Below, one piece after another: positions 14,483 to 14,535 of a stretch of 14,535 bases of DNA (the stretch's first letter is position 1; the number at the start of each line of letters is the position of its first letter). The notes below the pieces were generated by a model. That model did not search any database. It was not told where the DNA came from and saw only the letters and a program-made list of their open reading frames with translations. The DNA comes from DASQUK01 sp046723645 (GTDB lineage Bacteria > Actinomycetota > Acidimicrobiia > Acidimicrobiales > VFJN01): positions 1 through 14,535 of the forward strand of contig JBKOUY010000177.1 of assembly GCA_046723645.1 (NCBI GenBank), read 5' to 3'. The position numbers and the translations under genes are program-made.

Positions 14483-14535
14483 CTCGTTGGTGCTCTAGAG
14501 CGCGTCTGACGCTGGTTCCAGGGCCGTTCCGCGCT

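Overview
The window is GC-rich, with codon use biased to G or C at third positions. It carries actinobacterial-type genes: a Ser/Thr kinase with an outer sensor region, a short-signal lipoprotein, a CadI/ArsI-type metalloenzyme and an ArsR resembling that of Corynebacterium. The organism is most likely an actinomycete, perhaps from an environmental assembly; no rRNA or tRNA is present to fix it further. Gene density is uneven, with three gaps of about 0.5 kb.

Left part (1-5351), mainly minus strand: a small hypothetical protein translationally coupled to a lipoprotein, a pentapeptide/DinB-fold protein, and a large membrane Ser/Thr protein kinase. A conserved intergenic motif occurs three times (22, 1024 and 2012), about 1 kb apart. 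Two copies lie at similar distances upstream of genes that seem to have leaderless promoters. A short ORF with a twin-arginine-like leader follows at 5352.

Middle part (6039-12517), an arsenic detoxification island: arsR1-arsM (repressor and As(III) methyltransferase, overlapping by ATGA); a TetR-type regulator with two copies of its DNA-binding helices, overlapping a rifampin-phosphotransferase-like PEP-utilising enzyme; arsI (C-As lyase family) divergent from a second ArsR with a different cysteine site; and an aquaglyceroporin broken by an internal deletion and a one-base insertion. Inverted repeats overlap or adjoin all three regulator promoters. Hairpins lie between the two convergent gene pairs. 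Methylation by ArsM and demethylation by ArsI would form a complementary pair, while the presumed As(III) channel is dead in this sequence.

Right part (12518-14535): a frameshifted IS110-type transposase remnant, a long coiled-coil protein ending in eight five-residue Ser-Pro-Arg-type repeats, and a small three-helix membrane protein of the GlsB/YeaQ family followed by a strong hairpin.

The most unusual items are the tandem-HTH TetR with its promoter-covering operator, the RPH-like enzyme inside an ars island, the SPR-tailed coiled-coil protein, and the thrice-repeated intergenic motif.
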